Shown one piece after another: positions 26,431-35,374 of a stretch of 64,000 nucleotides of DNA (within the stretch, counting starts at the first letter, position 1; every line of letters starts with the position of its first letter). Under the pieces are notes generated by a model. That model did no database searches and was not told the DNA's origin. It worked only from the letters and a program-made list of their open reading frames with translations. The position numbers were made by a program, and so were the translations under genes. This stretch comes from Pleomorphomonas sp. (lineage in GTDB: Bacteria > Pseudomonadota > Alphaproteobacteria > Rhizobiales > Pleomorphomonadaceae), in the NCBI GenBank assembly GCA_029976075.1, contig JARKNW010000050.1:38367-102366 (forward strand). The letters run 5' to 3'.

Positions 26431-26792
26431 CGCCAGCCGAACTATCCTCCTCCCAGTTCCGCGGCGACCCTGATAGACACCCTGCCGGTTCCTCCTCCCT
26501 CCGGCCGGTGTCTTGGAAAGATGGTCCTCCTCCCCCATCTTTCCGTTAGGCGATGATGGTCCCCTCCTCCTCCCAGGACCATTTCGCCGGATTTGTGAGT
26601 ACCGACCTGCCCTTCCTCCTCCCTGGGCAACGTCGGTTTGATCGCAGCAATCCTCCTCCCTTGCTGCGGTCGTCCTGCGATGCTCCTCCTCCCGCATCGC
26701 AGGTTAGCTGTAGCGGCATACCTCCTCCCCTGCCGTCTACAGAAAATTGCAGCGCCCACCGGATCTCCTCCCCCGGTGGGCGTTTGCATTTT
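26431..26792 (+). ncRNA. Array of nine CCUCCUCCC-loop hairpins (CcsR/cuckoo-type small RNAs)
   Basis: Nine consecutive hairpins, each with the motif in its loop. Stem limits (outer arms included): H1 26431-26466, H2 26475-26513, H3 26515-26544, H4 26549-26588, H5 26601-26637, H6 26643-26668, H7 26674-26703, H8 26708-26742, H9 26753-26782. H3, H7 and H9 have perfect 10-bp stems. Motif positions are 26446, 26491, 26526, 26566, 26615, 26652, 26685 and 26721 (exact CCTCCTCCC) and 26764 (TCTCCTCCC). The stems differ in sequence from one another while the loop stays constant, which is strong evidence of a conserved RNA structure. H9 is followed by TTTGCATTTT and may end the transcript. The motif equals the anti-Shine-Dalgarno core of 16S rRNA. 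This matches the R. sphaeroides CcsR1-4 RNAs, each of which has two such loops and is co-transcribed with a DUF1127 gene. Processing sites cannot be read from sequence. Confidence 0.92.
26783..26792 (+). terminator. Probable end of the sRNA operon (hairpin H9 plus T-rich tail)
   Basis: The perfect 10-bp stem of the ninth hairpin (26753-26762 with 26773-26782) is directly followed by TTTGCATTTT. The same hairpin carries a variant motif in its loop, so it may act both as terminator and as an sRNA element. Confidence 0.6.
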
Positions 26793-26878
26793 GAGGCTTT
26801 CCGCCAAAGCGGCCCATCGCGGGAAAGGGCTTCAGGAAAACCGCTGCATGCGGATGGTGGACGTGCTATCTCCCCGCC

Positions 26879-28270
26879 ATGCTCAATCTATCCCCCGCCC
26901 CCGTTCATATCGTCGGCGCCGGCCTCGCCGGTTCGGAAGCCGCCTGGCAACTCGTCTCTCGCGGCATCCCCGTCATCCTTCACGAGATGCGGCCTCATCG
27001 CGGTACGGAAGCCCACAAGACCGGCGGCTTTGCCGAGCTGGTTTGCTCCAACTCCTTCCGCTCCGACGATCACCAGAATAACGCCGTCGGTCTGCTGCAT
27101 GAGGAAATGCGCCGCGCCGGTTCGTTGATCATGGCCTCGGCCGACGCCAACAAGGTTCCGGCCGGTGGTGCGCTGGCCGTCGATCGCGATGGTTTTTCAG
27201 AAAAGGTCACTGCGGAGCTGCGCGCTCATCCACTGGTGACGGTGGTCGAGGGTGAAATCGATGGACTGCCGCCCGAGGAGTGGGGCGACGTGATCGTCGC
27301 GACCGGCCCGCTGACATCCCCGTCTCTTGCCGAGGCCATTCGTTCGACCACCGGCGCCGCTTCGCTCGCCTTCTTTGACGCCATCGCGCCGATTGTCCAT
27401 TTCGACAGCATCGACATGGACAAGGCTTGGTTCCAATCGCGCTATGACAAGCCTGGCCCAGGTGGCACTGGTGCCGACTACATCAACTGTCCGCTGGATC
27501 GCGATCAATACGAGGCTTTCGTCGACGCCTTGCTCGCTGGCGACAAGACAGAGTTCAAGGACTTCGAGAAGACACCCTATTTTGATGGCTGCCTTCCGAT
27601 CGAGGTGATGGCCGAGCGGGGACGAGAGACGCTGCGACACGGCCCCATGAAACCGGTCGGCCTCACCAATCCACGCGATCCCACCGTAAAGCCCTATGGC
27701 ATCGTCCAGCTCCGCCAGGACAATGCGCTTGGCACGCTTTACAACATGGTCGGCTTCCAGACGAAGTTGAAGTACGGCGCACAGGCGGAAATCTTCCGCA
27801 TGATCCCAGGCTTGGAAAAGGCTGAGTTCGCCCGACTGGGCGGCCTCCACCGCAATACCTATCTCGACAGCCCACGCCTGCTCGACGCGGTGCTCCGCCT
27901 CAAGGCGGCGTCTCGTCTGAGATTCGCGGGCCAGGTAACCGGTTGCGAGGGATACGTCGAGTCGGCTTCCATCGGCCTTTTGGCCGGCCGGTTTGCCGCC
28001 GCCGAGCGACTCGGCTCTGACGCGGTTCCTCCGCCCCCGACCACCGCCCTTGGTGCACTTCTCGGCCACATCACCGGAGGCCATATCTCGGCCGAAACCG
28101 AAGGCGCCCCTCGCTCATTCCAGCCGATGAATATCAACTTCGGCCTCTTTCCACCCATCGAGGTGCCGCGCGAACCCGGTCGCCGGCTGCGTGGCAACGA
28201 GAAGACCATCGCGAAGCGGCAAGCCATTTGTCGGCGCGCGCTCGACGATCTGGTGGCTTGGCTCGGGTAA
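26879..28270 (+). CDS. trmFO: Methylenetetrahydrofolate-tRNA (uracil-5-)-methyltransferase TrmFO
   Basis: 463 residues. The flavin-binding Rossmann motif [11 protein letters not shown] is at the N-terminus. The conserved Cys is in [12 protein letters not shown] (residues about 54-65), followed by [12 protein letters not shown] and the C-terminal [12 protein letters not shown]. The enzyme uses methylenetetrahydrofolate and FADH2 to make 5-methyluridine at tRNA position 54. It begins 87 bases after the hairpin array, probably with its own promoter, because the array ends in a terminator-like hairpin. There is no clear ribosome-binding site before the ATG. Confidence 0.95.
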   Translation: MLNLSPAPVHIVGAGLAGSEAAWQLVSRGIPVILHEMRPHRGTEAHKTGGFAELVCSNSFRSDDHQNNAVGLLHEEMRRAGSLIMASADANKVPAGGALAVDRDGFSEKVTAELRAHPLVTVVEGEIDGLPPEEWGDVIVATGPLTSPSLAEAIRSTTGAASLAFFDAIAPIVHFDSIDMDKAWFQSRYDKPGPGGTGADYINCPLDRDQYEAFVDALLAGDKTEFKDFEKTPYFDGCLPIEVMAERGRETLRHGPMKPVGLTNPRDPTVKPYGIVQLRQDNALGTLYNMVGFQTKLKYGAQAEIFRMIPGLEKAEFARLGGLHRNTYLDSPRLLDAVLRLKAASRLRFAGQVTGCEGYVESASIGLLAGRFAAAERLGSDAVPPPPTTALGALLGHITGGHISAETEGAPRSFQPMNINFGLFPPIEVPREPGRRLRGNEKTIAKRQAICRRALDDLVAWLG

Positions 28271-28395
28271 CAATATCGAATTCTATGCATTCATCTGCCA
28301 CATTCAACCAGAGGGCGCATTTACTTCGACAGTAATAATTACAAAAGGAAAATCTGGCTTATACAGAGGTAGAAACTCCCTCTGGAAAGCAAACG

Positions 28396-30714
28396 ATGGC
28401 TCCTGGCCAGCTGCTTCGAGTTCTGCGGTACACGTGCGGATGGGTTATCCGGCCAGCTAGCGTGCCGGCGCTGGTTGCACTTGTTGCCGTCGGCTTGCTC
28501 GGTTTGCTCGCGGACAACCAGAACCGTCAGATATTCGAGCAGCACGTACGAGCGACCGTTGCCGATCGCCTGTCAGTCATCAGGGCGCGTCTTGAAGGCA
28601 ATACCAGCCGCGACATCCAGATCGGGCGCGGCGTCGTGGCGGCGTTTGCGACTCGCCCAGACCTCGGGAAGGCAGAGTTCGAGGTACTCGTCCGGCACCT
28701 TCTGGCAACCGGCTCCGATCTTCGGCTGATCGCGGCGGCGCCGAACATGGTCGTCCGTATGGCGTACCCGGTTGCCGGCAACGAGAAGGTGATCGGTCTC
28801 GACTATCTTCAAACGCCCAAACAGCGCGACGCCGTCTTGCAGGCACGGGCAACCGGTCGCCTGGTGATGGCCGGTCCTCTGGAGCTTGTACAAGGCGGCA
28901 TCGGCCTCGTCGGCCGCTTCCCGGTACTGGTCAATCAACCGGACGGACACCCCACCTTCTGGGGAATCGTGTCGACGGTCATCGACGTCGAACTACTCTA
29001 TGCCAACAGTGGCATTACCACCGCCGATTACGAACTTGACCTGACCATTCGCGGACGCGACGGCAAAGGTGCGGACGGTGATATCTTCTTCGGATCCGCC
29101 GACGTCCTGGCCCGCGACCCGATGACCACCCTCGTCAACATCCCCGGAGGAACCTGGGAGCTTGCAGCAACGCCCAAAGACGGCTGGCCGTCACCACCCA
29201 ACAATACCATTTTCCGGCTGATGATCGTGCTCATCGGCGCATTGGTCGTGCTGCCGATTCTCGTCACCAGCCACCTTTATTCCGAAAGACGAACCAACCT
29301 TGAAAAGCTGAGCGAAGCGAAGAGGTTGGCCGAGGCCCGCAACAGCCTGCTCGAGGAAGCCAACCGGCAGGTTCGGCATACCTCTCTGCATGACGCGCTG
29401 ACAGGCTTGCCCAATCGTCGCTATCTCATGGACCATCTCGGTCGCCTGGATTCCGGCACGCGAGGCGCCACGGACAGGTTAGCCATCCTTCACATCGATC
29501 TCGACCGCTTCAAGCAGGTCAACGATACCTACGGACACGCGGCCGGCGACCGCCTGCTTCAACACGCCGCAGACATGATGCGGTCCATATTCAGGTCCGA
29601 GGATGTCGTTGCCCGCATAGGAGGTGACGAGTTCGTGGCGGTATGCATCAGCGATAAGCCGGAAATCCTGGCCCGCGAGCTTGCGACCAATCTGATCTCC
29701 GGCTTTCAGCATCCGATCGATCTCGGAGAAGTCAGCTGCCGCAGCGGCGTTTCGATCGGCATCGCCTGCTCCAGCTTTCGCGACAGTCATCCTCCCAAGC
29801 TTCTGATCGACGCCGACATCGCTCTCTACCGAGCCAAGAAGCTTGGGCGCAATCGGTTCGAGTTCTTTACCAGAGCGTTGGAAGCCGAGGTGGTGAGCAC
29901 CAAGCGCATCGCCGACGAAATGCTGACCGGCATAGAAGAGAAGCAGTTCACCGCTCACTATCAGCAACAGTTCGACGCCATGACGCGCCAGGTGGTCGGC
30001 ATCGAGGCCCTTATCCGCTGGAATCATCCAACGGAGGGTCTTCTTCTCCCCGCCCGCTTTTTGAAGGTCGCAGAAGACATCAATGTCCTGCCTGTCCTCG
30101 ATCATCTGGTTCTGGAGACCGCGCTCGACCACCGGCGGCGCTGGATGGCGGCAGGCCTGTCAGTCCCGCGCCTCGCCGTCAACGTATCGATGGGTCGCCT
30201 GCGCGATGAGCGTCTCATCGAACTGATCAGATCCATGGTAATAGAGCCCGGGATGCTGTCGTTCGAGCTGACCGAAGCGATCTATCTCGACGACAGCGAT
30301 GAAGTCGTCTCCGGCAACATCCGCAGTCTCAGGGAACTCGGAATCGATATCGAAATCGACGATTTTGGTACCGGCTATGCGTCGATCGTCAGCTTGATGC
30401 GGCTGCAGCCGAACCGCCTCAAGATTGCCCACCAGCTCACAGCCGCCGTTTGCACGTCACCCGCCCAGCGGCAGCTCGTCAGATCGATCGTCCAGATTGG
30501 GCGGACCCAGGGCATCGGGATCGTTGCAGAAGGCGTCGAGACCCTGGAACAGGCCGATATTCTGACCGATATCGGATGCCAGACACTGCAAGGCTACGCT
30601 CTCGGACGACCGGTCGATGTCGATGCCCTGACACATTTGATGCAGGGCCAGCATGACTCGATCTCTTCTGATCGACAGGATGGTCAGCTTGTCTCCGGGA
30701 GCGATCGGAGCTAA
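28396..30714 (+). CDS. CHASE-GGDEF-EAL cyclic di-GMP signalling protein
   Basis: 772 residues. Membrane helices at about 22-40 and 272-294 flank a periplasmic CHASE-type sensor domain (about 55-265, with LIAAAPNMVVRMAYPVAGNE and GLVGRFPV). The GGDEF domain (about 325-495) has an intact GGDEF at 409-413 and an RSED inhibitory site five residues before it, so diguanylate cyclase activity with product inhibition is expected. The EAL domain (about 505-760) has EALIRW at 537, NVS, ELTE and DDFGTGY. The family K-I-D motif reads K-I-A at 676-678, which may weaken phosphodiesterase activity. The start at 28396 is uncertain, with only weak AGCAAACG before it. Monocistronic. Confidence 0.88.
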   Translation: MAPGQLLRVLRYTCGWVIRPASVPALVALVAVGLLGLLADNQNRQIFEQHVRATVADRLSVIRARLEGNTSRDIQIGRGVVAAFATRPDLGKAEFEVLVRHLLATGSDLRLIAAAPNMVVRMAYPVAGNEKVIGLDYLQTPKQRDAVLQARATGRLVMAGPLELVQGGIGLVGRFPVLVNQPDGHPTFWGIVSTVIDVELLYANSGITTADYELDLTIRGRDGKGADGDIFFGSADVLARDPMTTLVNIPGGTWELAATPKDGWPSPPNNTIFRLMIVLIGALVVLPILVTSHLYSERRTNLEKLSEAKRLAEARNSLLEEANRQVRHTSLHDALTGLPNRRYLMDHLGRLDSGTRGATDRLAILHIDLDRFKQVNDTYGHAAGDRLLQHAADMMRSIFRSEDVVARIGGDEFVAVCISDKPEILARELATNLISGFQHPIDLGEVSCRSGVSIGIACSSFRDSHPPKLLIDADIALYRAKKLGRNRFEFFTRALEAEVVSTKRIADEMLTGIEEKQFTAHYQQQFDAMTRQVVGIEALIRWNHPTEGLLLPARFLKVAEDINVLPVLDHLVLETALDHRRRWMAAGLSVPRLAVNVSMGRLRDERLIELIRSMVIEPGMLSFELTEAIYLDDSDEVVSGNIRSLRELGIDIEIDDFGTGYASIVSLMRLQPNRLKIAHQLTAAVCTSPAQRQLVRSIVQIGRTQGIGIVAEGVETLEQADILTDIGCQTLQGYALGRPVDVDALTHLMQGQHDSISSDRQDGQLVSGSDRS

Positions 30715-30874
30715 GGAAACGCTCGGTCGGCAGTTCACCTAGGCGTCGCTGTTCCCGTTGGAAAGCTAAACCTGCCTTGTTCCTCCTGAAGTCGACGGAC
30801 ACTCGTCCCGTGCCCCGTTGCAAGCCAGCGACCAGCGACAATCAGCAATGATCGGGCACGCTCGAGGATAAATC

Positions 30875-31420
30875 ATGTCCAGAGACATCCTACCCTTCAT
30901 CGCTCCAGACGTGTCGGCCCTCGCAAAGGCGCTCAACCGCGAACTTGCATTGGCCGAAGGCCGGCCTGGCCACGTACAGCTTCTGAACATGCTGGCGCGG
31001 GCGACGGGCTATCGGAACTTTCAGCATTTCCGAGCGGCGACCATGGCAGAGGAGCGGCTTGCCGAACCTCTCCCCTCGCCGGAACCGGTGGACTTTGCGC
31101 TGGTCGAACGTGTGTCGGGCCATTTCGATGCGGAGGGTCGACTTGTACGTTGGCCCTCCCGCTACGGCCACCAGAGCTTGGCGCTCTGGGTGCTTTGGTC
31201 ACGCCTTGAGGCGGGAACCGTCTACAACGAGTTCGAGATCAGCGTGATCATCCGCAACGGTCACCTCTTCGGCGACCACGCCCTCATCCGGCGTGCCATG
31301 ATCGACGTAGGCCTGATCGTTCGTACTCTGGATGGACGGGAGTATCGACGCGTCGAAAGGAAACCGCCCGGCGAGGCTCGCGCCTTGATCCGCCGCGTGA
31401 TGGCTCGAGCCGCCGCCTGA
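30875..31420 (+). CDS. DUF2087 domain protein
   Basis: 181 residues. The C-terminal half matches DUF2087: a segment (LALWVLWSRLEAGTVYNEFEISVII) followed by FGDHALIRRAMIDVGLIVRTLDGREYRRVE, the winged-helix-like pattern seen in this family. The N-terminal part has a helical region with GYRNFQHFRA. DUF2087 domains are often attached to ArsR- or LuxR-type regulators, so DNA or RNA binding is plausible, but function is unproven. AGGATAAATC precedes the ATG. It lies convergent with the nucleoside hydrolase gene. Confidence 0.8.
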   Translation: MSRDILPFIAPDVSALAKALNRELALAEGRPGHVQLLNMLARATGYRNFQHFRAATMAEERLAEPLPSPEPVDFALVERVSGHFDAEGRLVRWPSRYGHQSLALWVLWSRLEAGTVYNEFEISVIIRNGHLFGDHALIRRAMIDVGLIVRTLDGREYRRVERKPPGEARALIRRVMARAAA

Positions 31421-31437
31421 CGGGTTGCGGGATGCGC

Positions 31438-32385
31438 CTACGGCTTGCGCGCTGCGTGAAGCCGCTCGATGACAAGGTCGAAATAGCCATCGGCGTCGAT
31501 CTCTGTCAGGACCAGCGCGTTCTTGTGTCGACTGGTCACCGAATGCCAGTCGACCACCGTCATGCCGCGCGTCAGCTCGTCACAGGATATCTCGACGTTG
31601 ACGAGACGTCCCTTGAACAGCTCGGGCTTCAAAAGATAGGCGGTGACGGTCGGGTCGTGCAGCGGCCCACCGTCCATCCCCCAAGCCTTTTCGTCGAAGC
31701 GTTTGTTCCACTCGAGCAGGTGATAAAAGGCCTCCATATGAGGGCCGCCCATGGCACGCAGCTTGTCGAGGCGGTGCTTCTTGGTCAGGGCCGCGTGGGT
31801 GCAGTCGAGCGGGATCATGACGATCGGGGCACCGCACTCGAACACCTTCTTCGCCGCTTCCGGATCGACGTAGATATTGTACTCGGCGGCCGGCGTGACA
31901 TTGCCACCTTCCGAACGCGCTCCGCCCATCAGGACGATGCCTTCGAGGCGCTCGGCAAGGCGAGGTTCTCTCGCCATGGCAAGGGCGATGTTGGTGAGCG
32001 GCGCCAGACAGCAGAGCGTCACCGTCTTCTCCGGGCGCGACATCACGAGCTCGACGATCTTGTCGGGCGCAAACCCCTCGGCCGCCGTCGCCACAGGATC
32101 AGGCAGATCGTATCCCTCGAAGCCCGTCGCGCCATGTACGTACTCCGCCGTCTCGAGAACGCGCACGATAGGACCCGCCGCACCGGCGTAGACCGGAACA
32201 TCGTCGGCTCTCCCAACAAGCTCCAGCGCCTTGAGTGCATTGCGCGTGGTGTGGTGAAGCGGCACGTTTCCACCAACCGTGGTGATGGCCAGGAGCTCCA
32301 GTTCCCCGGGCGATCCGAGAGCCATCAGGAAGGCAACCGCATCGTCTGGCGAGGGATCGGTATCAATAATGATGGACTTGACCAT
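31438..32385 (-). CDS. Nucleoside hydrolase (IunH family)
   Basis: 315 residues. The calcium-binding signature is DTDPSPDD at residues 8-15 (family DTDPGxDD, with Ser for Gly). Further family features are TTVGGNV, the LAPLTNIALA region, VLMGGA, FNIY-type AEYNIYVDPEAA and the C-terminal DPTV. These enzymes split the N-glycosidic bond of ribonucleosides for base salvage. It is flanked by the DUF2087 gene and a transporter of the TDT type on the same strand, 85 bases upstream; no purine-specific transporter is nearby. Confidence 0.92.
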   Translation of the reverse strand: MVKSIIIDTDPSPDDAVAFLMALGSPGELELLAITTVGGNVPLHHTTRNALKALELVGRADDVPVYAGAAGPIVRVLETAEYVHGATGFEGYDLPDPVATAAEGFAPDKIVELVMSRPEKTVTLCCLAPLTNIALAMAREPRLAERLEGIVLMGGARSEGGNVTPAAEYNIYVDPEAAKKVFECGAPIVMIPLDCTHAALTKKHRLDKLRAMGGPHMEAFYHLLEWNKRFDEKAWGMDGGPLHDPTVTAYLLKPELFKGRLVNVEISCDELTRGMTVVDWHSVTSRHKNALVLTEIDADGYFDLVIERLHAARKP

Positions 32386-32470
32386 GAGGGGCTCCGGAAT
32401 GCCTGTCGGCTCCGAGCCTTATTCGTTTAATTACTTATAGGCAATGGGCAATCGCCCTCGGCATGCCTGC

Positions 32471-33478
32471 TCAGTCGGAAACGAACAGCTTGCCGTTGGC
32501 AAGCCCGAGCAGGGTTGCCAGCAGCACCACCAGCACCAGAAGGGTGGCAAGCGAGAGCTGAGCCCACAGCACCCAGTTCGCGAAGGGGAAGGGATAGGCA
32601 CGAACCAACGTGAACAGTGCCACGGTGTATGCCGCCGCCGGGAACGTGTAGCTCCACCATGACAGCGCCAGCGGGGCTCTCAGGAAGCGCGGCAGAATGG
32701 TGAGGAAAATCACCGCCAGGAAGGAGGCGTAGCCAAACAGGGCCAAAGACGGCCAATCGACCTTGCCCTCAAGCGCCACCAGCGACAGAAAGGCAACCGA
32801 TGGAGGAGCCAGGAAAATGACCAGCGTTGGCTTGAGTTTCTCCGGGAAAGCAGGCCCCGCCGCGATACGCTGGAAAAGCAACGGCTGCACGGTCAACCAG
32901 AAGATCATGCCGATACCGAACAGCAGCCAAGAGGGCATGACGAGACCGAGCCGGACACCGAACACCGGCGCCAGCAACATGCCGACCAATGGAATCAACG
33001 TCGGCGGCATCAGCGACATCGGATCGTTGCGAGGCGTCAGCATCAGGCCGCGTACTGTGAACAGCGCGACGAGAAGATGCAGGGTTACCGCGATCGTCCA
33101 GGCCCAGAACGCGGCACCGGGCTGCGTCGGGATCAACATCGCGGAGATGAGCATCAGCCCGATGGTGAAGGCGCCGGCAAACGCCGCACGGGCTGGATGA
33201 CCGATATCAGCGAAAAGCGCGCGTGGATGGCGGATCTCGCGCCAAATATGCAGGAGAGTGAGCAACGCCCAGACAAGGGCCGCCACGGACAGCAGCGCTT
33301 CGCCCGGAAAGGAAGGCACGCCAAAATGGGCCGTCGCTTCGCGCCATGCAAGGCCGAGACCTCCTATCCCCATGGGGGCGGAGAAGAGCGGGAACGGCAG
33401 ATGGGCGATGCGGCTCGGCCGCACCGGGGCGGCCTTCGGTTCCGCTTCGTCACGGTCAGGTCTGGGGGCGGCTGCCAT
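32471..33478 (-). CDS. SLAC1/TehA-type (TDT family) anion transporter
   Basis: 335 residues with about ten hydrophobic helices. It fits the tellurite-resistance/dicarboxylate transporter family: FPLFSAPMGIGGLGLAW in helix 1, LISAMLIPTQPGAAFWAW, LVPP-like LMPPTLIPLVGMLLAP and PPSVAFLSLVAL. Members move C4-dicarboxylates, anions or tellurite-related compounds. The ATG at 33478 has a GAGGAGGA ribosome-binding site, better than a TTG six codons upstream. That extended GAGGAGG is complementary to seven bases of the sRNA loop motif, so this gene is a candidate target of the hairpin array. Monocistronic. Confidence 0.8.
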   Translation of the reverse strand: MAAAPRPDRDEAEPKAAPVRPSRIAHLPFPLFSAPMGIGGLGLAWREATAHFGVPSFPGEALLSVAALVWALLTLLHIWREIRHPRALFADIGHPARAAFAGAFTIGLMLISAMLIPTQPGAAFWAWTIAVTLHLLVALFTVRGLMLTPRNDPMSLMPPTLIPLVGMLLAPVFGVRLGLVMPSWLLFGIGMIFWLTVQPLLFQRIAAGPAFPEKLKPTLVIFLAPPSVAFLSLVALEGKVDWPSLALFGYASFLAVIFLTILPRFLRAPLALSWWSYTFPAAAYTVALFTLVRAYPFPFANWVLWAQLSLATLLVLVVLLATLLGLANGKLFVSD

Positions 33479-33673
33479 ATCGTCCTCCTCGTGCAACGGA
33501 ACTTCCGCGACACTCTCCTATTTTCGCACAGGGAGGCTAAGGCTCCGTAAAGCCTAAACGGTTCAATTTGGTCTTAAGGCGCACCCCGTCGCCCTTGCCA
33601 AGCCAAGCGAACGCACCAGTATGAAGGGAAGTGCCGGGCAATTCCTCCGGCCGTACCTGCCCGAGGGGTCTCG

Positions 33674-35266
33674 ATGCATAACCAGCCCATCATCACGTTT
33701 CACGGTGCCGCGGAAACCGTCACCGGCTCCTGCCACATGATTGATTTCGGCGGCCATCGGATACTGATCGATTGCGGCATGTTCCAGGGTTCGAAGAGCG
33801 AGAAGGAACTCAACTACCGCGCCTTTCCCTTCGATCCCCGCACCATTGATGCCCTGATCCTGACACACGCTCACATCGACCATTCGGGCCTCGTACCCAA
33901 ACTGGTGAAGGACGGCTTTGAAGGCCCAATCTTCGCTTCGGCACCGACCGTGGACCTTTGCAAGGTCATGCTGCCGGATTCCGCGCATATCCAGGAAATG
34001 GAAGTGGAGCAGCTCAACCGCCGCAACAAACGGCGCGGACGGCAGGAGGTGACACCGATCTACACCCTGCTCGATGCCCTGGAGGCGGTGAAGCAGATGC
34101 GCCCGACCGAGCTCGGCAAATGGCAGGATGCGGCGCCGGGCTTCCGCTTCCGTCTATGGAATGCCGGTCATCTGCTCGGTTCGGCGTCGGTAGAACTGGA
34201 AGCGACCGGAGGAGAGCGTCCCATCCGCATGCTGTTCTCCGGCGACCTCGGGCCAGACAACAAGCTGCTCCAGCCGGAACCTGAAGCGCCCGCCGGCTGG
34301 GATCATGTGATCATGGAATCGACGTACGGCGATACAGACCGCCAGGAGGTAACCGAAGAGCGCCGCCGCGCGGAACTCCGCGCCGAGGTGCGGTCCGCGA
34401 TCAATCCGGATGGCGTCCTGCTGATCCCATCCTTCGCCGTCGAGCGTACCCAGGAGCTTCTGGCCGACCTCGTGCATTTGTTCGAAACCGGTCAGCTCCC
34501 GCCCTGCCCCGTCATCATCGACTCGCCGCTCGCCAACCGGGCGAGCCAGATCTTCAAGTCGTACGCACGCAGTCTCGACAACGGCAATCTGCTGCTCCGC
34601 GCCTTCGCATCGCCGCACGTGCGCTTCACCGAGAGCGTCGAGCAATCGATGGCGCTGGACCAGATGCATGGCTTCCACATCGTCATCTCAGCGTCTGGCA
34701 TGTGCGAGGCCGGGCGCATCCGTCACCGGCTGCGCAACTGGCTGTGGCGCGAGGAGGCCACGGTGTTGCTGGTCGGCTATCAGGCGGCCGGCACTTTGGG
34801 GCGGCTTCTTGCCGATGGCGCTCCAGTGGTGCGCATGAAAGGCGAGCAGATCGACGTACGGGCTCGTATCCGCAAACTCGACCTCTATAGCGGTCACGCC
34901 GACGGACCGGAGCTTGCCGCCTGGCTCAGAAACCGCCTGCCGATAAACGGCACCGTATTCATGGTGCATGGCGAGGAGAAAGCCATCGGCGGGCTCAGGG
35001 CACGCCTCTCGGAGAGCCTGCCCCGCGACCGTCTTGTGGACCCGCGCCTCGATGCATCCTTCCAGCTCGGCCATGCCGCCGCCGTCGAGATAACCGATCC
35101 GGCAAAAAGGCCACGTATCGACCCCATGCAGGTTGGCCGCACCGATTGGCACAACGATTTCCAGAGTTTGTTGCTCGACATCCAGGCCGAAATCGGCAAG
35201 GCAGCCGACGAGAAGGCGCGCGCCAGGGTCATCCGAAAGCTCAGGAGCGCGCTCGCCGCGGAATAG
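33674..35266 (+). CDS. Beta-CASP metallo-beta-lactamase RNase-like protein
   Basis: 530 residues. The metallo-beta-lactamase part carries the Zn-binding HAHIDHSG at 65-72, later His and Asp motifs (LGSASVELEA, FSGDLGPDN), and the beta-CASP part has SFAVERTQELL, SGMCEAGRIRHRL and the C-terminal SGHADGPELAAWL. Such proteins are CPSF73/RNase-J-like single-strand RNA or DNA nucleases; many bacterial members are exonucleases or remain uncharacterised. It is followed by a ModE regulator gene on the same strand. Whether they form one transcription unit is not clear (108-base gap). Confidence 0.85.
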   Translation: MHNQPIITFHGAAETVTGSCHMIDFGGHRILIDCGMFQGSKSEKELNYRAFPFDPRTIDALILTHAHIDHSGLVPKLVKDGFEGPIFASAPTVDLCKVMLPDSAHIQEMEVEQLNRRNKRRGRQEVTPIYTLLDALEAVKQMRPTELGKWQDAAPGFRFRLWNAGHLLGSASVELEATGGERPIRMLFSGDLGPDNKLLQPEPEAPAGWDHVIMESTYGDTDRQEVTEERRRAELRAEVRSAINPDGVLLIPSFAVERTQELLADLVHLFETGQLPPCPVIIDSPLANRASQIFKSYARSLDNGNLLLRAFASPHVRFTESVEQSMALDQMHGFHIVISASGMCEAGRIRHRLRNWLWREEATVLLVGYQAAGTLGRLLADGAPVVRMKGEQIDVRARIRKLDLYSGHADGPELAAWLRNRLPINGTVFMVHGEEKAIGGLRARLSESLPRDRLVDPRLDASFQLGHAAAVEITDPAKRPRIDPMQVGRTDWHNDFQSLLLDIQAEIGKAADEKARARVIRKLRSALAAE

Positions 35267-35374
35267 CCGCGGGAGTTCCCCTCGATGCCGCAACAAGCTA
35301 GAACGACACGGCCGGGTGGTGGTCCCTGGCTTATGGACGGGCGGAATGGTGCCCGCAGCAAGAGGCGGTCCGCG

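Noticed and set aside
26431..26792. CRISPR-like or protein-coding interpretation of the CTCCTCCC repeats
   Set aside because: Repeated 9-base loops with changing, self-complementary flanks are the mark of RNA hairpins. Frames through the region are proline/serine-rich with no start signals.
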